Shown: positions 60,152 through 64,000 of the stretch, in pieces
Layout: each line of letters starts with the position of its first letter
Numbering within the stretch: position 1 is the stretch's first letter
Assembly: GCF_024448165.1 (NCBI RefSeq)
Contig: NZ_JAMOLN010000017.1
Coordinates: 1-64,000 of the forward strand
Length of the DNA: 64,000 nucleotides
Origin: Streptomyces longispororuber
GTDB lineage: Bacteria; Actinomycetota; Actinomycetes; Streptomycetales; Streptomycetaceae
Direction: 5' to 3'
The notes under the pieces: model-generated
The model's input: the letters and a program-made list of their open reading frames with translations, nothing else
Told to the model about the DNA's origin: nothing
Database searches by the model: none
Made by a program: the position numbers and the translations under genes

Positions 60152-61750
60152 TCAGGCGCGGCCGACGTCCACGAACGACAGGCCGGTCGTGGGCAGTGGC
60201 TCGAAACCGGTGAGTGTGTCGGTGGTCCAGGCGGTCGGCAGCTTGCGGTGCAGGACCGGATAGAGTGCGGCCTCCTCGGCGACCAGGTCGGTGACCTGAC
60301 TCCACAGTTCCTTGCGCTTGTTCTCGTCGGCCGCGCTCGCTGCCCGGTCGAGGAGCGACCGGGTCTTCTTGTACGCGGACGAGCCCGTCCATCCGTAGCG
60401 CTTCTCGGGCCAGAAGCCGTAGTAGAACCAGCGCAGCAGCAGATCGGCGTCGTTGCCGAAGACCGAGGGGTCACCGGGCGCGGCGAGCACGTCGAAGGTG
60501 CCCTTGTCGACCTTCGCGTACTGGGCGGGAGACTGCGCGATGTCGAGCTTGGCGTCGATGCCGGCCGCCGCCCAGCTCTCCTTGATCAGCGGGGCGATGT
60601 CCTTGACCCAGCCGGTGTCGGTGAGCATCAGCGTGAAGGAGAGGTCCTTCACGCCGGCGTCGGCCAGCAGCTTCTTCGCCTTGGCCACGTCGTGCGTGTA
60701 GACGGTGGCGGCCTTGCTGTAGTCCGGGTGGGTCGCCGGCACGTAGCCGGTGGCCGGCTCGGCGTTGCCGAGGAGCGCCGTCTTGATGAGCTTCTCGGTG
60801 TCCAGGGCGTAGTGCAGCGCCTGGCGGACCCGCTTGTCCGCGAACCGCTTGTCCTTGCAGTTGAACATGAGGAAGAGCAGCCCGAAGGACTGGACGGACT
60901 CGACCTTGTTCTTGCCGGTGAAGCCCTTCATGTCGATGTACGGCACGTCCTCGATGGCCTGGACGCGCCCCGACTGCAGGGCGCTCACGCGGGCCGACGG
61001 GTCGGACATCAGGTGCCAGACCATCTTCTGCGCCTTGGCCGGGTGCGGGCCGTTGTACTTCTCGTACTTCTCCATCACGATCTTGTCCTCGCGGACCGCC
61101 GAGACGAAGCGGTAGGGGCCCGAGCCGACCGGCTTGGCGTCGAATGCCTTGGCGTCGGCGCCCACGATCTTCTTCGGCACGATCCGCACGACGGATATCC
61201 GGGAGGGGAACAGCGCGAAGGCGTACTTGAGTCTGAACTCGACCGTGCTCGTGTCGACGGCTTTCACGGTGTCGAGGAAGGGCACGAACTGCGCCATCAG
61301 GGAGGCGTTCTTCGCGTCGAGGACGCGCTCGAAACTGAAGACGACGTCGTCGGCGGTGACGGCCGAGCCGTCGTGGAAGGTGGCGCCCTCGCGCAGCGTC
61401 GCGCGGTACGTCGTCGCGTTGATCTTCTTGGGCATCCCGGTGGCCAGTGCGGGCCGGGCGACGAGGGTGGCCGGGTCGAGGTCGACCAGGCCTTCGAAGA
61501 TGTGCATGTTCGCGGCGTACGGTGTCGCGCCGGAAGTGATCATCGGGTCGAAGCCCGTGGACAGCGGATAGGACAGGCCCGCCTCGATGGTGCCGGAGGC
61601 GCCGCCTCCGGACTCTTGCGCGCCGTCGCCGTTGGAGGCGGGGCCGCCGCAGGCCGTCAGCCCGGCGGTGATCGCGGTCGTCACACCGATGGCGCTCGTG
61701 TATCTCATGAAGGTGCGGCGATCGACGCCGACTGCGCTGCGCGAGGGCAA
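60152..61750 (-). CDS. Solute-binding lipoprotein (SBP family 5)
   Basis: A 532-aa extracytoplasmic binding protein. It has a basic N-region (DRRTFMRYTSAIG), a lipobox ending LTAC, then the family 5 domain (LREGATFHDGSAVTADDVVF, SFERVL, LKYAFALFPSRI, KPVGSGPYRF, QALHYALD). The TTG start at 61750 is chosen because GGAGG precedes it by five bases; an open frame to 61825 lacks such a site. Family 5 binds peptides, nickel or oligosaccharides; the esterase neighbour favours sugars. Confidence 0.93.
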   Translation of the reverse strand: MPSRSAVGVDRRTFMRYTSAIGVTTAITAGLTACGGPASNGDGAQESGGGASGTIEAGLSYPLSTGFDPMITSGATPYAANMHIFEGLVDLDPATLVARPALATGMPKKINATTYRATLREGATFHDGSAVTADDVVFSFERVLDAKNASLMAQFVPFLDTVKAVDTSTVEFRLKYAFALFPSRISVVRIVPKKIVGADAKAFDAKPVGSGPYRFVSAVREDKIVMEKYEKYNGPHPAKAQKMVWHLMSDPSARVSALQSGRVQAIEDVPYIDMKGFTGKNKVESVQSFGLLFLMFNCKDKRFADKRVRQALHYALDTEKLIKTALLGNAEPATGYVPATHPDYSKAATVYTHDVAKAKKLLADAGVKDLSFTLMLTDTGWVKDIAPLIKESWAAAGIDAKLDIAQSPAQYAKVDKGTFDVLAAPGDPSVFGNDADLLLRWFYYGFWPEKRYGWTGSSAYKKTRSLLDRAASAADENKRKELWSQVTDLVAEEAALYPVLHRKLPTAWTTDTLTGFEPLPTTGLSFVDVGRA

Positions 61751-61843
61751 GGAGTCCTCCAGGCGGAAGAGAAGGTGACTCAGAATGGCCGGAGACGCGG
61801 CCGTTCTGGCAGTGAGTGTGGTCAAAGCCTCACAGACTGCGCA

Positions 61844-61862
61844 TCAGACGTATGATGTCTGA
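61844..61862. promoter_or_regulatory. GntR operator TCAGAC-N7-GTCTGA
   Basis: Perfect 6-bp inverted repeat in the space between the lipoprotein and gntR starts, where an FCD-type GntR would repress both. A related CAGA/GTCTG cluster lies in front of the esterase gene. Confidence 0.65.
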
Positions 61863-61911
61863 CGCCCTGATAGTGTGGGAAGGTAGTCGGGCCAAGGAGA
61901 GGGGTCAAGAG

Positions 61912-62664
61912 GTGGCGGTGGAACAGGGTGCCGTGAGGCCGGTCATGCCGGAGCCCAAGTCGGCGCGTCAGCCGCTCAGGCAGGAGGTCGTCGACGGCAT
62001 CAAGACGTACATCCTGCACAACAAGCTCCGCCCCGGTGATCCGCTGCCGGCCGAGCCGGCCCTGTGTGAGGCTCTCGGTGCGAGCCGCTCCAGCGTGCGT
62101 GAGGCGATTCGGATCCTCAGCGCGCTGGACATCGTCGAGGTGCGGCACGGACACGGCACCTACGTCGGCCGGCTGAGCCTTTCGGCGCTGGTGGAGAGCC
62201 TCACCTTCCGCGGGCTGCTCAGTCCCGACGACGACTTCCAGGTGATGTCGGACCTCATCGACGTGCGCGAGCTGTTCGAGCGCGGCATGGCCGACCGCCT
62301 CGTCGAGGCCCTCGACGAGGGGCAGATCGACCGTCTTCAGGGCTTCGTCGACATGATGCGGACGTCGAGCACGGAGGAGGGGCATGGCTTCATCGACGCC
62401 GACCGCTCCTTCCACACCCTGCTCGTCGCCCCGCTCGGCAACAACCTCATCGGGCAGCTGTCCGCGGCGTTCTGGGACGTCTACGTCATCGTCGCCCCGC
62501 ACCTCGACGTGTTCACGCACGAGCACGGGGCGGCCACCATCGCCAACCATCAGCGCATCGTGGACGCCGTACGGGCCGGTGACGCCGCCGAGTTCGCCGC
62601 GGCGCTGACCGACCACTACGAGCCGGTGCGCCGCCGCATCGCGGAGGCGCGCGCCCGGCGTTGA
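61912..62664 (+). CDS. GntR/FadR-type (FCD) regulator
   Basis: A 250-aa regulator with N-terminal winged HTH (RQEVVDGIKTYILHNKLRPG, DPLPAEPALCEALGASRSSV, REAIRILSALDIVEVRHGHG) and an FCD effector domain (VMSDLIDVRELFERGMADRL, DADRSFHTLLVAPLGNNLIG with HDx3HH-like ligands, AGDAAEFAAALTDHYEPV). GTG 61912 follows GGAGAGG. Controls the divergent uptake operon and probably the downstream esterase. Confidence 0.92.
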   Translation: MAVEQGAVRPVMPEPKSARQPLRQEVVDGIKTYILHNKLRPGDPLPAEPALCEALGASRSSVREAIRILSALDIVEVRHGHGTYVGRLSLSALVESLTFRGLLSPDDDFQVMSDLIDVRELFERGMADRLVEALDEGQIDRLQGFVDMMRTSSTEEGHGFIDADRSFHTLLVAPLGNNLIGQLSAAFWDVYVIVAPHLDVFTHEHGAATIANHQRIVDAVRAGDAAEFAAALTDHYEPVRRRIAEARARR

Positions 62665-62675
62665 TCCGGGCGTCA

Positions 62676-62717
62676 GTCAAGGGTGCGCCACTCCTGGGGG
62701 AGTGGCGCACCCTTGAC
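62676..62717 (+). terminator. 18-bp perfect terminator after gntR
   Basis: GTCAAGGGTGCGCCACTC (62676-62693) and GAGTGGCGCACCCTTGAC (62700-62717) pair perfectly around a 6-nt loop. It makes the esterase gene a separate transcription unit. Confidence 0.9.
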
Positions 62718-62808
62718 GTGTGCTGCCGTGCCCGCCTCCGGTGTGCGCCAACTGCCGCCTGCTGACCATGCCTTGACGGCTGCCATGCAGACTCTTAAAG
62801 TCCCCTGA

Positions 62809-62828
62809 CAGAAGACGTCTGACGTCTG
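62809..62828. promoter_or_regulatory. CAGA/GTCTG motif cluster before the esterase gene
   Basis: CAGA followed by AGACGTCT and GACGTCTG shares the AGACGT/GTCTGACG words of the repeat at 61844-61862 and sits 80 bp before the start. It is a candidate second GntR site. Confidence 0.45.
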
Positions 62829-62907
62829 GTGTCCAGGGGAGACTGTCCCCGCATTTCCTTTCGCCGTGCCGCCCACGCGCACGCCACACCCATCGGGGCC
62901 CCTTCAC

Positions 62908-63921
62908 ATGCCGCTGACGGATCTGACCCTCGCCGAGTGCCTCGCGCTCCAGCCCGACCTCGACGAACCCGCCGACCTCGACCGGTTCTGGACCCGGACC
63001 CTCGACCAGGCGCGCGCCACAGACGCCCGCGCACAGGTCGAACCGGTCGACACCGGCCTGACCCAGGTGGTGACCTACGACGCGACCGTGCCGGGCTTCG
63101 ACGGCAGGCCCGTGCGCGGCTGGCTGCACCTGCCCGCGGGAGCGCGTGAACCGCTCGGCTGCGTCGTCGAGTTCCTCGGATACGGGCGAGGGCGGGGGCT
63201 TCCGCACGAGCAACTCCTGTGGGCCGCCGCAGGATACGCACACTTCGTCATGGACACCCGCGGTCAGGGCTGGTCCACGGCGGGCGGCGACACCCCCGAC
63301 ACGGTCACGTTCGGCGGCTCGGTACCCGGCTTCCTGACCCGGGGCGTCGAGAGCCCCGAAGACCACTACTACCGCCGGGTGTTCACGGACGCGGTGCGCT
63401 GCGTCGACGCCGTGCGCACTCACCCGGCCGTGGACCCGGACCGGATCGTGGTGACCGGCGTCAGCCAGGGCGGCGGCATCGCCCTGGCGGTCGCCGCGCT
63501 CCTGCCGGGCCTCGCGGGCGTCATGCCCGACGTTCCGTTCCTGTGCGACATCCGCCGTGCCGCCCGCCTGTGCGCCACGGGCCCGTACACCGAGATCGCC
63601 GAGTACCTGAGGCTGCACCGGGACCGCACGGAGAGCGTGTTCCGCACCCTGTCCTACGTCGACGCCGCGCTGCTGGCCTCCCGGGCCACGGCCCCCGCCC
63701 TGTTCTCCATCGCGATGATGGACGACGTCTGCCCTCCCTCCACCTGCTTCGCCGCCTACCACCGCTACGCGGGGCCCAAGGACGTCCGCGTCTACGAGTT
63801 CAACGGCCACGAAGGCGGCGGCGGACACCACCGGCGCGAGCAACTCACCTGGGTACGCGAGCTGTTCGCCGCAGGGCCCCGCGCCACCGCTCCACCTCTG
63901 CACGACCCCCAACTCGTCTGA
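62908..63921 (+). CDS. Acetyl-xylan esterase / cephalosporin-C deacetylase family
   Basis: A 337-aa cytoplasmic alpha/beta hydrolase of the AXE1 family. It has FEFLGYGRGRG-type entry (VVEFLGYGRGRGLPHEQLLW), DTRGQGWSTAGGDTPDTVTF, the elbow GVSQGGGIALA (Ser), an acid in MMDDVCPPSTCF and His in NGHEGGGGHHR. Removes acetyl groups from xylo-oligosaccharides or cephalosporin C. ATG 62908 is the first conserved residue; 62866 would add 14. Works with the uptake system by inference. Confidence 0.93.
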   Translation: MPLTDLTLAECLALQPDLDEPADLDRFWTRTLDQARATDARAQVEPVDTGLTQVVTYDATVPGFDGRPVRGWLHLPAGAREPLGCVVEFLGYGRGRGLPHEQLLWAAAGYAHFVMDTRGQGWSTAGGDTPDTVTFGGSVPGFLTRGVESPEDHYYRRVFTDAVRCVDAVRTHPAVDPDRIVVTGVSQGGGIALAVAALLPGLAGVMPDVPFLCDIRRAARLCATGPYTEIAEYLRLHRDRTESVFRTLSYVDAALLASRATAPALFSIAMMDDVCPPSTCFAAYHRYAGPKDVRVYEFNGHEGGGGHHRREQLTWVRELFAAGPRATAPPLHDPQLV

Positions 63922-63946
63922 CCCCCACCCGAGAAGAGGTCCGTCC

Positions 63947-64000
63947 ATGCAGCGAAGAGTCACCCTGGCCACCCTCGCCGCGGCGCTCGCCGTCGTCGCG
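63947..64000 (+). CDS. Start of a secreted protein (cut by window edge)
   Basis: An ATG at 63947 with GAAGAGG upstream opens a frame that reads MQRRVTLATLAAALAVVA to the edge, a typical signal peptide. It follows the esterase by 25 bp and is probably co-transcribed; a glycoside hydrolase would fit the locus but nothing shows it. Confidence 0.6.
   Translation, partial: MQRRVTLATLAAALAVVA

Noticed and set aside
1..64000. tRNA, rRNA, CRISPR, transposase, integrase or attachment-site signals
   Set aside because: None seen on reading; no run of regularly spaced repeats, no transposase motifs and no tRNA-like cloverleaf was recognised. A covariance-model scan would be decisive.

Overview
The window is high-GC actinobacterial DNA, almost certainly a Streptomyces chromosome. 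Codons end in G or C, purine-rich ribosome sites precede GTG, ATG and TTG starts, and the gene set is typical of the genus: an aromatic carotenoid (isorenieratene-type) crt cluster next to a B12-photoreceptor regulator, secreted enzymes, many TetR/LysR/MarR regulators and ECF sigma factors. The many decayed genes and the secreted and catabolic content suggest a chromosome arm rather than the core; that is inference. I see no rRNA, tRNA, CRISPR array, insertion sequence or phage module.

Layout. (1) 1-7424: carotenoid cluster, with crtE-crtI-crtB leftward (crtB cut by the window edge) and crtY-crtT-crtU rightward from a shared 215-bp control region. (2) 7459-11139: a degenerate inositol-monophosphatase-like gene, the AdoCbl-binding MerR-type regulator litR, a stand-alone zinc-finger (ZAS) anti-sigma-like protein, an ECF sigma factor (litS-like) and a DUF4383 membrane protein. 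Direct repeats lie between litR and the sigma gene. (3) 11482-22883: a nitrilase-fold hydrolase, a membrane-anchored LPMO with a His-repeat linker, a subtilase-like 3' remnant, MFS/LysR and MerR/SDR divergent pairs, a secreted lipase, a secreted cholesterol oxidase with a TetR, and an HTH-TM protein. (4) 23007-29073: Sua5, YihY and an Asp23/Gls24 envelope-stress locus arranged divergently around an ECF sigma factor whose next gene fuses a ZAS zinc finger to an Asp23-like domain. (5) 29187-41354: a run of regulator-plus-oxidoreductase modules (TetR, TetR/MDR, XRE/SDR, AKR/LysR, MarR/MBL), many with clear palindromic operators. (6) 41514-49323: secreted proteins (PLD-like, a small unknown, an RTX-like calcium binder, an M4 metalloprotease) and a WYL/VOC pair, mixed with gene remnants. 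(7) 49620-54834: remnants, an AKR/TetR pair and two SDR genes (one frameshifted) with a TetR. (8) 54948-64000: a secreted beta-helix protein and a GntR-controlled uptake locus (solute-binding lipoprotein, permease, fused permease-ATPase, ATPase) facing an acetyl-xylan-esterase-like gene and the start of a secreted protein.

How it works together. The crt genes would convert prenyl diphosphates to phytoene, lycopene, beta-carotene and then an aromatic carotenoid. LitR and the adjacent sigma factor probably make this light-inducible. The 23-29 kb block looks like an envelope-stress regulon with its own sigma/anti-sigma pair. The right end looks like a dedicated system for importing and deacetylating plant-derived oligosaccharides, with a shared operator-like motif on both sides of gntR. 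Four loci carry one-base length changes in G/C runs, which need read-level checking before they are called pseudogenes.
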